Source of the DNA: Candidatus Rhodoferax randersensis
Lineage (GTDB): Bacteria > Pseudomonadota > Gammaproteobacteria > Burkholderiales > Burkholderiaceae_C
Direction of reading: 5' to 3'
Assembly (NCBI GenBank): GCA_016718155.1
Contig: JADKEH010000021.1
Span: 14,871-78,870, forward strand
Length of the DNA: 64,000 nt
Shown here: positions 17,905 to 26,420 of the stretch, in pieces
Layout of the letters: each line of letters opens with the position of its first letter
Numbering within the stretch: the first letter of the stretch is position 1
The notes under the pieces: generated by a model
Told to the model about the DNA's origin: nothing
Databases searched by the model: none
Seen by the model: only the letters and a program-made list of their open reading frames with translations
Translations under genes and position numbers: made by a program

Positions 17905-19479
17905 ATGGATGAATTGATTGGTCAGATCACGTCAATTGCGCGTGGTGTGTGGAAGCATCGCTGGCCGGGCCTGATCGTGGCATGGGTGGTCACCATCATC
18001 GGCGTTGCGGTGGTCGTTGCGGTGCCGGATCGCTATGAGGCCAGCGCGCGAATCTATGTGGACACGCAGTCCATCTTGAAACCCCTGATGTCAGGCCTGG
18101 CGGTTCAGCCCAATGTGGACCAGCAAGTATCGATGTTGAGTCGAACCTTGATCAGTCGGCCCAACGTCGAAAAATTGGTGCGCATGGCCGACCTTGACCT
18201 GAAGATCAAGTCGAAGGACGCGCAGGACGCGCGCATCGACGGCTTGATGAAAGAGCTCAAGATCAGTAGCACCGGGCGTGACAACCTGTATGTCTTGTCC
18301 TACCGCGATCCAAGTCCTGACCAAGCCAAACGGGTGGTGCAGTCGCTGGTGTCCATCTTCGTCGAATCCAGCCTTGGTGATTCGCGTAAGGATTCCGTTA
18401 CCGCCAAGAAATTTCTTGACGAGCAGATCAAGGCTTACGAGTCCAAGCTTGAGGAGGCCGAGGCGCGGCTCAAGGAGTTCAAGCTCAAGAACATTGAACT
18501 GCAATCGGCCGATGGCAAAGACATGGCTGGCCGGTTATCGGAGATCAGTGCCCAGCTTCGCCAGGCGCAGCTTGAATTGCATGAGGCTGAGAACGCGCGT
18601 GATGCTGCCAGGCGGCAGCTCGATAGCGAGAAGAACCAAAACGCCAGCATCACCTCCAAGAGTTTGCTGCAGGAGTCTTCCCTGTCGGTGGCAACGCCAG
18701 AAATCGACTCCCGAATCGAGGCCCAGAAACGCAATCTGGACGCGCTGTTGCAGCGTTTCACCGAGCAGCATCCCGATGTTTCGGGGTCCCGGCGGTTGAT
18801 CAAGGAGTTGGAAGAACAAAAGCGCAAGGAAGTGGCGGAGCTGCGCAAGGCGGCCATGGCCAACCCGAGCAATGCGCCCAGCAACAGCCTGGCCTACCAG
18901 GAACTCAGTCGCATGTTGGCCACCACCGAGGTGCAGGTGGCTGGCCTGCGAGCCCGTGTGGGCGAATACAACGCGCGCTACAACCGGGCCCGGGATCTGA
19001 TGAAGACGGCCCCTCAAATTGAAGCGGAATTCGCCCAACTCAACCGGGACTATGGGATTCACAAAAAGAACTACGAAGACCTGGTGTCGCGTCGCGAGTC
19101 GGCCAATCTGTCAGGCGAACTCGAAAGCGCCTCCGGCCTGGCGGACTTTCGTCTGATTGACCCCCCCCGAGCGTCGCCCAAGCCGGTGGCCCCGAACCGG
19201 CTGCTGCTGTTGCCAATGGCTTTGCTGGTTGCCTTGGGCGCGGGTGCCGCCACCGCATTTGTATTCAGCCAGATTCGTGCGGTGTTCTTTGATGCGCGCA
19301 CCCTGAGCCACGTTGTGGGGCTGCCCCTGCTGGGCGTGGTCACCTTGGTGGACTCTCCTTCGATGCAAGGACAGCGCAGAAGGGAATTGAGGCGTTTCGG
19401 TCTGGCCTCGGGCGGGCTGCTGGTACTGTTCGCCGCGGGCATGGTGGCTGTCTCGCTGCTCACAGGCCGCCTCGGATAA
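17905..19479 (+). CDS. XrtA-associated chain-length determinant protein (Wzz-like)
   Basis: The 524-residue protein has an N-terminal membrane helix (~17-40) leading into the Wzz segment RYEASARIYVDTQSILKPLM, a long periplasmic coiled coil (~155-395, e.g. EEAEARLKEFKLKNIELQ), the Pro-containing DPPRASPKPVAPNRLLLLP before a second helix (~430-455), and a last helix near the C terminus. Size and order match the exosortase-locus chain-length family (TIGR03007 type). It sets polymer length and links kinase and export lipoprotein across the periplasm. The kinase gene starts 6 nt after its stop. Confidence 0.92.
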   Translation: MDELIGQITSIARGVWKHRWPGLIVAWVVTIIGVAVVVAVPDRYEASARIYVDTQSILKPLMSGLAVQPNVDQQVSMLSRTLISRPNVEKLVRMADLDLKIKSKDAQDARIDGLMKELKISSTGRDNLYVLSYRDPSPDQAKRVVQSLVSIFVESSLGDSRKDSVTAKKFLDEQIKAYESKLEEAEARLKEFKLKNIELQSADGKDMAGRLSEISAQLRQAQLELHEAENARDAARRQLDSEKNQNASITSKSLLQESSLSVATPEIDSRIEAQKRNLDALLQRFTEQHPDVSGSRRLIKELEEQKRKEVAELRKAAMANPSNAPSNSLAYQELSRMLATTEVQVAGLRARVGEYNARYNRARDLMKTAPQIEAEFAQLNRDYGIHKKNYEDLVSRRESANLSGELESASGLADFRLIDPPRASPKPVAPNRLLLLPMALLVALGAGAATAFVFSQIRAVFFDARTLSHVVGLPLLGVVTLVDSPSMQGQRRRELRRFGLASGGLLVLFAAGMVAVSLLTGRLG

Positions 19480-19485
19480 AACAAA

Positions 19486-20370
19486 ATGACCAGTCTGATT
19501 GAACAAGCCAACGAACGCCTGGAGCAACTGAGGCGAGCCGGGGCCGACATGCCTCAGGAAACGCCCCAACAGGTCAGGGCACCTGAACCCTCCGTGCCAG
19601 CACAGCGGGTCGAAGCTGGCAACGCCTCCCCGCCCCGTCAAGTCTCGATTGACTTGCAATTGGTGGCCGCGTCAGGCATCGTCACGCCGAATGCGCCGCG
19701 CTCGCAAGTGGCAGACCAGTTTCGCGTTATCAAGCGGCCCTTGATCAGCAATGCCACCGGCAAGGGCGCGTCGGCGATTGTCAATGGCAATTTGATCATG
19801 GTAACCAGTGCCCTGCCTGGCGAGGGCAAGACCTTTACCGCCATCAACCTGGCCATGAGCATTGCCACCGAGCTCGACAACACGGTCATGCTGGTCGATG
19901 CTGACGTGGCACGCCCTTCCGTGCTCAATATGCTGGGCTTGCCGTCTGGGCCGGGCTTGCTGGACCTGTTGGTGGACGAGCAGCTCGATGTCGGGAGCGT
20001 TTTGCTCAAGACCAATATCGACAAGTTGACCATCCTCCCGAGTGGCACGTCGCATGCCCGGGCCACTGAGCTGCTGGCCAGCGACGCGATGGCCAGGCTG
20101 CTGGAGAGCATCGCCAAGCGCTATGCCGATCGGATCATCGTATTTGATTCGCCGCCGCTGCTCTTGACAACCGAGTCGCGGGTCCTGGCCTCGCACATGG
20201 GCCAAATCGTGGTGGTGGTGCAAGCTGAGAAGACTCTGCAGGCTGACGTTGAGCATGCCCTGTCGACGATCGAAACCTGCCCGGTCAAGCTCATGGTGCT
20301 GAATCAGGCCCGGACCACTGCCAAGGACGGTTACGGCTATGGCTACGGATATGGGTATGAGCACGTGTGA
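19486..20370 (+). CDS. XrtA-associated tyrosine autokinase (Wzc-like BY-kinase)
   Basis: The 294-residue cytoplasmic kinase has Walker A ALPGEGKTF (Lys115), Walker A' (VMLVDADVARPSV), Walker B (IIVFDSPPLL), and a C-terminal tyrosine cluster YGYGYGYGYEHV that is the autophosphorylation tail of bacterial tyrosine kinases. It lacks membrane segments, as is usual when the Wzz-like domain is a separate gene. Cycles of phosphorylation and dephosphorylation, probably by the phosphatase at 4.0-4.5 kb, control polymerisation and export. The tyrosine-tail codons overlap the start of the next gene by 14 nt. Confidence 0.93.
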   Translation: MTSLIEQANERLEQLRRAGADMPQETPQQVRAPEPSVPAQRVEAGNASPPRQVSIDLQLVAASGIVTPNAPRSQVADQFRVIKRPLISNATGKGASAIVNGNLIMVTSALPGEGKTFTAINLAMSIATELDNTVMLVDADVARPSVLNMLGLPSGPGLLDLLVDEQLDVGSVLLKTNIDKLTILPSGTSHARATELLASDAMARLLESIAKRYADRIIVFDSPPLLLTTESRVLASHMGQIVVVVQAEKTLQADVEHALSTIETCPVKLMVLNQARTTAKDGYGYGYGYGYEHV

Positions 20371-21874
20371 GCGTCATGGCGCGCTGGCAGCCGCCTTGCT
20401 GCTGGTTGCGCAGACCGCTGTCGCGCAGACCGAGGGTGGCGCCAATCGGGCGATATCGATCGTGCCGTATGCCACCACGGCTGCAACTTATTCCGACAAT
20501 GTGCTCCTCAGCAACGCCGATCGACGCGCCGACTTGATGGTGGCGGTGACCGCCGGGCTGCGCATCACGGGCGAGGGCAGTCGTATCAAGGGTTACCTGA
20601 ACTATGGCCTGACCGGACAGGCCTATGCCGATGGTGCCAAGGCGAGCACGTTTCAGAACTCGCTCAATACATTTGGCAGCATTGAGGCGATCGACAACCT
20701 GGCCTTCGTCGATTTCAGTGGCTCTATTTCGCGACAGGCCGTGTCGGCTTTCGGGGTACAGACCGACGGCGGGATTCCCAATTCCAATCAGTCGGAGGTC
20801 GCCACGTTTCGGCTGTCTCCCTACTTACGCGGCCAGCTCGGCGGTTCGGCGAATTACGAGGCACGCTACGCCTGGACGGCAACGCGCACCGGCACGGATG
20901 CGGCGTCGGATGCCAAGGTGGCCGATGCGCTGGTCAAGCTTAACGGGCGCGTTCCATCCGGTCAGTTGGCATGGTCGGTAGAGGCGTCACGGCAATCGGT
21001 CGATTTCACAACCGGACGCTCGACCGAGTCGGATCGCCTGACGGGAACTTTGAGCTACCCCATCAGCAACCAGCTGGTGGTGTCGGGGACGGGCGGTCGC
21101 GACAGCAACAACTACACCAACGCGGGCAGAGAGAGTCACAGTGTCCTGGGGGCGGGCATCAACTGGTCACCAGCCCCGACCACCACACTGTCGGTCAACG
21201 CCAGCAACCAGTCGTTTGGCCACGGACACAGCATCAGCTTCGAGCACCGCACGCCGCGGACGATCTGGCGCTTTACCGACTCCAATGGTGTCTCCACGGC
21301 CCCTGGCCAACTCATCAGCACAACCATTGGCTCGGTCTACGACCTGTATTTCAGTCAATTTGCTTCGATTGAGCCCGACCCGATCAAACGCGCCTTGTTG
21401 GTGAATAATTTCCTGCAAACCAATGGCGTCAGCCCCAGTGCGCCAGTGATTGCCGGGTATCTGACGTCTGCCGTGTCGCTGCTGCGGCGTCAGGATGCGT
21501 CGTTTGCTTTGCTCGGTGTACGCGATACCGTGACCTTTTTGGCATCCCGCAGCAACAGTCGAAGGCTCGATACGGTGACTGGCGCGGCCGATGATTTGGT
21601 GAGTTCGTCGGTGATTGTCCAACAGGGGTTCAGCGTCAGCTACGCGCACCGGCTCACACCGCAGGCGGCTTTCAACGCCATCGCCTCGCAGCAACGTACG
21701 ATCGGGTCGTCCACACAACCGGAGACCAGTTTGCGAACACTCAGCCTGAACCTCACCAGCGCGGTCAGTCGCCAGTCCACCGCCACTTTCGGGGCGCGAC
21801 GGTCTGTATTCGACAGCCCCACCGTGCCCTATTCCGAGTCGGCCATCACCGGCTCCCTGACCGTGCAGTTTTAG
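20357..21874 (+). CDS. XrtA-system outer membrane beta-barrel protein (TIGR03016 type)
   Basis: From the ATG at 20357 (in-frame ATGs also at 20339 and 20351) the 505-residue protein has a signal peptide (LAAALLLVAQTAVAQ) and a body of alternating strands (VPYATTAATYSDNVLLSN, SVSYAHRLTPQAAFNAIASQ) ending AITGSLTVQF with a terminal Phe, as in outer-membrane barrels. Length and position between kinase and ATPase match the conserved barrel of exosortase A loci. It is the probable outer-membrane exit pore for the polysaccharide. The start lies inside the kinase C-terminal codons, so translation is coupled. Confidence 0.9.
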   Translation: MSTCERHGALAAALLLVAQTAVAQTEGGANRAISIVPYATTAATYSDNVLLSNADRRADLMVAVTAGLRITGEGSRIKGYLNYGLTGQAYADGAKASTFQNSLNTFGSIEAIDNLAFVDFSGSISRQAVSAFGVQTDGGIPNSNQSEVATFRLSPYLRGQLGGSANYEARYAWTATRTGTDAASDAKVADALVKLNGRVPSGQLAWSVEASRQSVDFTTGRSTESDRLTGTLSYPISNQLVVSGTGGRDSNNYTNAGRESHSVLGAGINWSPAPTTTLSVNASNQSFGHGHSISFEHRTPRTIWRFTDSNGVSTAPGQLISTTIGSVYDLYFSQFASIEPDPIKRALLVNNFLQTNGVSPSAPVIAGYLTSAVSLLRRQDASFALLGVRDTVTFLASRSNSRRLDTVTGAADDLVSSSVIVQQGFSVSYAHRLTPQAAFNAIASQQRTIGSSTQPETSLRTLSLNLTSAVSRQSTATFGARRSVFDSPTVPYSESAITGSLTVQF

Positions 21875-21877
21875 CCC

Positions 21878-22975
21878 ATGTATGAAGAGTTTTATGGGTT
21901 AAGTTGCAAGCCGTTTCAGCTCAATCCCGATCCAAGTTTTTATTTCGGCAGCAAGCAACACCGCCGCGCCAAAGCCTACTTGGAGTATGGCGTGGCGCGC
22001 AACGAGGGCTTCATCGTCATCACCGGCGATATTGGCGCCGGCAAGACCACCGTCGTGCGCGGCTTGCTGGGCAGCCTGGATGTCAACAAGGTTTGTGCTG
22101 CCAATCTGGTGAGCACCCAGCTCGACGCCGAGGACACCTTGCGCATGGTGGGCGCGGCATTTGGCGTGCGGGTCAAAGATGTTGCCAAGGCCGACTTGCT
22201 GATGTCGCTGGAGGCATTCCTGGTCAGCCAGTTGAGCCAGGGAAGACGCTGCCTGTTGATTGTGGACGAAGCGCAGAACCTGAGTTCCCGAGCGGTTGAA
22301 GAGCTGCGCATGTTGTCCAACTTTCAGTTCGGCAAGCAAGCCTTGCTGCAGACCTTTCTCGTTGGGCAGCCCGAATTCCGGGATATCTTGCGGCATCCGT
22401 CGATGCAGCAGTTGCGCCAGCGCGTCACGGCCACTTGCCACATCGGGCCGCTCGATGAAGACGAGACCCAGCGCTATATTCTGCACCGTCTCAAGTGCGC
22501 CGGCAGCACCGGGCGCCCCAGCTTTGATGGCCCCGCGTTTGTGGCGATTCACCGGGCCAGCGGCGGCATTCCGAGGCGCATCAATTCGTTATGCGACCGC
22601 TTGTTGTTGCTGGGCTTCCTGGGGAGCAAAGACAGCTTTGACCTTGCCGACGTGGAAGAAGTGGTGCGGGAAATGCAGGACGAAGCCGGTGGGGCGGCCA
22701 GTCGGCCCCTGTCTCTGGGCGATTTTGCGCTGGCCGACAGTCGACCGATGCCGCTGCGGGTGGACATTGATCCCACTCGCCTGCAACTGCCGGTTGGTCT
22801 GGCCAATGACTTGTCCGACCAGATGGACAATCTGGGGCAGGAGCGCCATGGTGACCGCCTGTTGCGGCTGGAGCGAAGCTTGCTGCGCATTGAACGCTTC
22901 AATCTGGAAATCCTGACTATGCTGCAAAAGCTGGTCAATGCCGTCAAGAAACCGCAAGACGAAAGTAACCCATGA
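21878..22975 (+). CDS. XrtA-associated ATPase (ExeA/GspA-like AAA)
   Basis: The 365-residue protein begins MYEEFYGLSCKPFQLNPDPSF, the usual N terminus of ExeA-like ATPases. It has Walker A TGDIGAGKTT (Lys56), Walker B RCLLIVDEAQNLS, a sensor-like LLSNFQF region and ASGGIPRRINSLCDRLLL. Residues beyond ~270 form a helical tail. It matches the ATPase conserved in exosortase A loci (TIGR03015 type). The role is not known precisely; assembly or control of the export machine is likely. The stop overlaps the epimerase start (ATGA). Confidence 0.92.
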   Translation: MYEEFYGLSCKPFQLNPDPSFYFGSKQHRRAKAYLEYGVARNEGFIVITGDIGAGKTTVVRGLLGSLDVNKVCAANLVSTQLDAEDTLRMVGAAFGVRVKDVAKADLLMSLEAFLVSQLSQGRRCLLIVDEAQNLSSRAVEELRMLSNFQFGKQALLQTFLVGQPEFRDILRHPSMQQLRQRVTATCHIGPLDEDETQRYILHRLKCAGSTGRPSFDGPAFVAIHRASGGIPRRINSLCDRLLLLGFLGSKDSFDLADVEEVVREMQDEAGGAASRPLSLGDFALADSRPMPLRVDIDPTRLQLPVGLANDLSDQMDNLGQERHGDRLLRLERSLLRIERFNLEILTMLQKLVNAVKKPQDESNP

Positions 22976-24144
22976 GCTCGACTGAACCCGGCGTCCAACT
23001 GGGCCCGGTGATGTGTGTGGTTGGGGCGCGCCCCAACTTCATGAAGATGGCGCCCATCCTTCGTGCCCTGGCAGGGCACCATCCCGCCATTCCGATGCTG
23101 CTGGTGCACACCGGCCAGCACTATGACAAGGATATGAGCGACAAGTTGTTCGAAGATCTGCGCCTGCCCCGGCCTGACATCAACCTTGAGGTGGGCTCCG
23201 CCAGCCATGCCGTGCAGACGGCCGAGGTGATGCGACGCTTCGAGCCGCTGCTGGACACGCATCGTCCGTCTTGCGTGGTGGTCGTGGGTGACGTCAACTC
23301 GACACTGGCCTGCACCTTGGTGGCGGTCAAGAAAGGCGTGCCGGTGGCGCATGTTGAGGCCGGTCTGCGCAGCTTTGATCGCGCCATGCCGGAGGAAATC
23401 AACCGCATCCTGACGGATCAGGTGGCCGACCGGCTGTACACCACCGAGCGCTCTGCCGAAGATAATTTGGCGCGCGAAGGCATCCCGGCGGATCGCGTAT
23501 GCTTTGCGGGCAATGTGATGATCGACTCGGTAGTATTTGGTCGCACCCACGCTCGCGACCCGGCGCAGACGCTCCATGCCTGTGGCGTTGCATCAAGCAT
23601 CCTTAGCCATCCCCGCGGCTATGGCGTGGTCACGCTGCATCGACCGTCCAACGTCGATCACCCCGAGACGCTACGCGCATTGCTCGAAACGCTGGGTGAG
23701 GTCGCGTCGCGCCTGCCGCTGGTGTTTGCCCTGCATCCTCGCACCCGCGGCAACATCGAGAAGTTTGACTGTGCCGCACTGATCGACCCGGCGCGCATGG
23801 TGTTGTTACCGCCACAAGGCTACCTGGAGATGCTCGGCCTCATGGCCGACGCGACGGTGGTCCTGACCGATTCCGGCGGCTTGCAGGAAGAGACCACGGC
23901 CTTGGGCGTGCCGTGCTTGACCCTGCGCGAGAACACCGAGCGCCCGATCACCGTGTCGCAAGGCACCAACATCCTGGTCGGGCGAGATCGCGGTGCCATT
24001 CTCCAGGGCGTGGATGACATCCTGGCCGGACAGGGCAAGCGCGGTCGAGTTCCCGAACTGTGGGACGGTCATGCCGCCGAGCGGATCGCCGCGGATTTGT
24101 GGCAATGGCTGACGGAACCTGCCAATCAGACGCCTCGCGCCTAA
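22972..24144 (+). CDS. wecB: UDP-N-acetylglucosamine 2-epimerase (non-hydrolysing)
   Basis: The 390-residue enzyme converts UDP-GlcNAc to UDP-ManNAc in the cytoplasm. Diagnostic segments are VVGARPNFMKMAPILRAL, LVHTGQHYDKDMSD, VVVVGDVNST, VAHVEAGLRSFDRAMPEEINR, and in the second domain VVTLHRPSNVDH, LTDSGGLQEETTALGVPCLT and RENTERPITVSQGTN. Length is normal. It starts inside the ATPase stop. With the dehydrogenase at 29.4 kb it could supply UDP-ManNAcA or, if the epimer is not used, another hexosaminuronate. Confidence 0.95.
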   Translation: MSSTEPGVQLGPVMCVVGARPNFMKMAPILRALAGHHPAIPMLLVHTGQHYDKDMSDKLFEDLRLPRPDINLEVGSASHAVQTAEVMRRFEPLLDTHRPSCVVVVGDVNSTLACTLVAVKKGVPVAHVEAGLRSFDRAMPEEINRILTDQVADRLYTTERSAEDNLAREGIPADRVCFAGNVMIDSVVFGRTHARDPAQTLHACGVASSILSHPRGYGVVTLHRPSNVDHPETLRALLETLGEVASRLPLVFALHPRTRGNIEKFDCAALIDPARMVLLPPQGYLEMLGLMADATVVLTDSGGLQEETTALGVPCLTLRENTERPITVSQGTNILVGRDRGAILQGVDDILAGQGKRGRVPELWDGHAAERIAADLWQWLTEPANQTPRA

Positions 24145-24186
24145 CTGACATGACCTCCCGCCCGCCACACATCATGCAAGAGTACC

Positions 24187-24268
24187 GTCATTGCGAGGAG
24201 CAAAGCGACGCGGCAATCCATGCAGCCGTGAGCCATGGATTGCTTCACTGCGTTCGCAATGACGATGG
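24187..24268. repeat. dispersed palindromic repeat, copy B
   Basis: Two facing units, gtcattgcgaggagcaaagc...ggcaatccatg and catggattgcttcactgcg...gcaatgacgatgg, form an inverted pair between the epimerase and deacetylase genes. RNA of either strand could fold into one long hairpin. Confidence 0.8.
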
Positions 24269-24297
24269 TCTTTCGCGTTAAGCCTGCGGAGCCAGGG

Positions 24298-25173
24298 ATG
24301 ACTGCAAACGCGATCACCAATGCTCTGACAATTGATGTCGAGGATTACTTTCAGGTGTCCGCCTTCGCGTCGCATATTGCACGCGACGAGTGGGACAGCA
24401 AGGAGTGCCGGGTTGAACGCAATGTCGGGCGCATCCTGGAGATGCTCGACCATGCTCAAGTCAAGGCGACGTTCTTCACCCTGGGCTGGATCGCGGAGCG
24501 CTATCCGCAACTGATTCGGCGCATCGTGCAAGAAGGACATGAACTGGCCAGCCATGGCTACGGCCATGAGCGCGCCAGCGACCAGAATTGGGATTCGTTC
24601 TTTACCGATGTCAACCTGGCCAAGATCTTGCTGGAAGACTTGACCGGCGTCGAAGTGCGTGGCTACCGCGCGCCCAGCTTCTCTATCGGCAAGGACAACC
24701 AGTGGGCCTTTGATTGTCTGCTGAAGGCCGGCTACCGTTACAGCTCCAGCATCTACCCCATCGCGCATGACCACTATGGCATGCCCGATGCGCCGCGCTT
24801 TGCCTACGAGGTGCGTCCCGGCTTGCTCGAAATCCCGGTCACCACCCTGCGTCTGCTGGGTCGCAACTTCCCATCCAGCGGCGGCGGCTATTTCAGATTG
24901 TTGCCGTATGCGCTGTCGCGCTGGATGCTCAATCGCGTCAACCAGGGCGATGGCCAGGCGGCCATCTTCTACTTTCACCCCTGGGAGATCGATGTCGACC
25001 AGCCCCGGGTGGAAGGCATTGGCGCCAAGACGCGCTTTCGGCACTACGTCAACATCGACCGCGTCGAGGGCCGACTCAAGCGCTTGTTGGACGACTTCCA
25101 GTGGGGCCGGATGGACCAGGTCTTTCTGCGCCCGGAAATCGCCCAGCCGCAAGCCAGGGCGGCCTTGGCCTGA
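24298..25173 (+). CDS. XrtA-associated polysaccharide deacetylase
   Basis: From the ATG at 24298 the 291-residue protein starts with LTIDVEDYFQVSAF, the N-terminal signature of the exosortase-locus deacetylase subfamily (TIGR03006 type). NodB-fold motifs follow: metal-binding Asp in TIDVEDY, the HXXXH-like HELASHGYGHE, RGYRAPSFSIG and FYFHPWEID. It removes N-acetyl groups from the polymer or its lipid-linked intermediate. The upstream open frame to 24235 is repeat DNA and is excluded. The FemAB gene starts 6 nt after the stop. Confidence 0.92.
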   Translation: MTANAITNALTIDVEDYFQVSAFASHIARDEWDSKECRVERNVGRILEMLDHAQVKATFFTLGWIAERYPQLIRRIVQEGHELASHGYGHERASDQNWDSFFTDVNLAKILLEDLTGVEVRGYRAPSFSIGKDNQWAFDCLLKAGYRYSSSIYPIAHDHYGMPDAPRFAYEVRPGLLEIPVTTLRLLGRNFPSSGGGYFRLLPYALSRWMLNRVNQGDGQAAIFYFHPWEIDVDQPRVEGIGAKTRFRHYVNIDRVEGRLKRLLDDFQWGRMDQVFLRPEIAQPQARAALA

Positions 25174-25179
25174 ATCGCC

Positions 25180-26217
25180 GTGCTGAGCGTGCACCAGCTT
25201 CAAGCGAGCGATCGCGAGACCGCCCGGCGCTGGGACGAGTTCGTGCTGGCCTGCCCGCAGGCCACCTTCTTTCACCGCGCCGGCTGGCAACGCATCTTGC
25301 GTGAGGTCTACCGGCATGACGCCTACTACCTGTACGCCGAGCAACACGGGCGCATCCAGGGTGTGCTGCCCCTGGGGCATGTCAACAGCTGGCTGTTTGG
25401 CAATTCGCTGACCAGCCTGCCCTTTGCCGTGTACGGCGGCGTGGCCGCGAGCAGTCCCGAGGTGGCGGCAGCCTTGATTGCCGAGGCCCAGGCGCTGGCT
25501 GTGAAGCTGGATGTGGCGCACCTGGAGCTGCGCCACGTCGATGCACAGCGAGCGGACTGGCCGACGCAAGATTTGTACGTCACCTTTCGCAAAGAAATCC
25601 TGGCCGATGAGGAAGCCAACATGCTGGCCATCCCTCGCAAGCAGCGCGCCATGGTGCGCAAAGGCATCAAGAACGGATTGCTCGGCGCGATCGACCTCGA
25701 TGTCGAGCGCTTCTTTCCGCTCTATGCCGACAATGTGCACCGACACGGCACACCGGCCATGCCCAAGCGTTATTTTCAGGCACTAATGGCCGAATTCGGC
25801 GTCGATTGCGAAGTCCTGACCGTGACGGCGCCGGACGGTCGTCTGCTCAGCAGTGTGATGAGTTTTTATTTCAGGGACGAGATTCTTCCCTACTACGCGG
25901 GCGACGACGAACGTGCCCGCGAGCTCGCGGCCAATGACTTCAAGTACTGGGAATTAATGCGCCGCGCCTGCGCGCGCGGTCTCAAGGTGTTTGATTACGG
26001 ACGCAGCAAGCAGGGCACGGGCTCCTACGCTTTCAAGAAGAACTGGGGCTTTGAGCCTCGGCCGTTGCACTACGAATACTGCCTGTACAAGCGTGACGCG
26101 ATCCCCCAGAACAATCCATCCAATGCCAAGTACAAGTTGCTGATCGAGACTTGGCGACGCATGCCAATCTGGCTGGCCAATTGGCTCGGGCCCTTCATCG
26201 TGCGAAATCTCGGCTAG
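25180..26217 (+). CDS. XrtA-associated FemAB-like acyl/aminoacyl-transferase
   Basis: The 345-residue protein (GTG start at 25180) has the GNAT/FemAB fold pattern of the exosortase-locus FemAB family (TIGR03019 type): FFHRAGWQRILREVYRHDAY, LPLGHVNSWLFGNSLTSLPF, a basic IPRKQRAMVRKGIKNG, and GLKVFDYGRSKQGTGSYAFK near the C terminus. It probably decorates the polysaccharide or its lipid precursor with an acyl or amino-acid group in the cytoplasm. It lies 6 nt after the deacetylase and is followed by a repeat. Confidence 0.9.
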   Translation: MLSVHQLQASDRETARRWDEFVLACPQATFFHRAGWQRILREVYRHDAYYLYAEQHGRIQGVLPLGHVNSWLFGNSLTSLPFAVYGGVAASSPEVAAALIAEAQALAVKLDVAHLELRHVDAQRADWPTQDLYVTFRKEILADEEANMLAIPRKQRAMVRKGIKNGLLGAIDLDVERFFPLYADNVHRHGTPAMPKRYFQALMAEFGVDCEVLTVTAPDGRLLSSVMSFYFRDEILPYYAGDDERARELAANDFKYWELMRRACARGLKVFDYGRSKQGTGSYAFKKNWGFEPRPLHYEYCLYKRDAIPQNNPSNAKYKLLIETWRRMPIWLANWLGPFIVRNLG

Positions 26218-26248
26218 AAGGGAAAGTAAGTTGAAAACAAACCAGTTC

Positions 26249-26376
26249 CCGTCATTGCGAGCCTCCAGTTGCGCGTCTGAACCGCACACGGAGGGGCGGG
26301 GGGCCGGATTGCTTCACTGCGTGGGGTTCGGAGCGGCGGCCAGGTGGTGGATTGCCGCGCTGTGCTCGCAATGACG
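26249..26376. repeat. dispersed palindromic repeat, copy C
   Basis: The left end cgtcattgcgagcctccagt is the inverse of the right end of copy A. The right end ggattgccgcgctgtgctcg...caatgacgg matches a unit of copy D. Between them lies ccggattgcttcactgcg. It separates the FemAB gene from the next glycosyltransferase. Confidence 0.78.
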
Positions 26377-26420
26377 GGGTTGCCGGCATTTCTGATATTT
26401 CGACTGGCCTAAGTTTGGTC

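Noticed and set aside
24235..24297. Longer N termini for the deacetylase (24235) and the glycosyltransferase at 26352
   Set aside because: The extra codons lie in the palindromic repeat DNA and do not match family N termini; the internal ATGs at 24298 and 26421 do.
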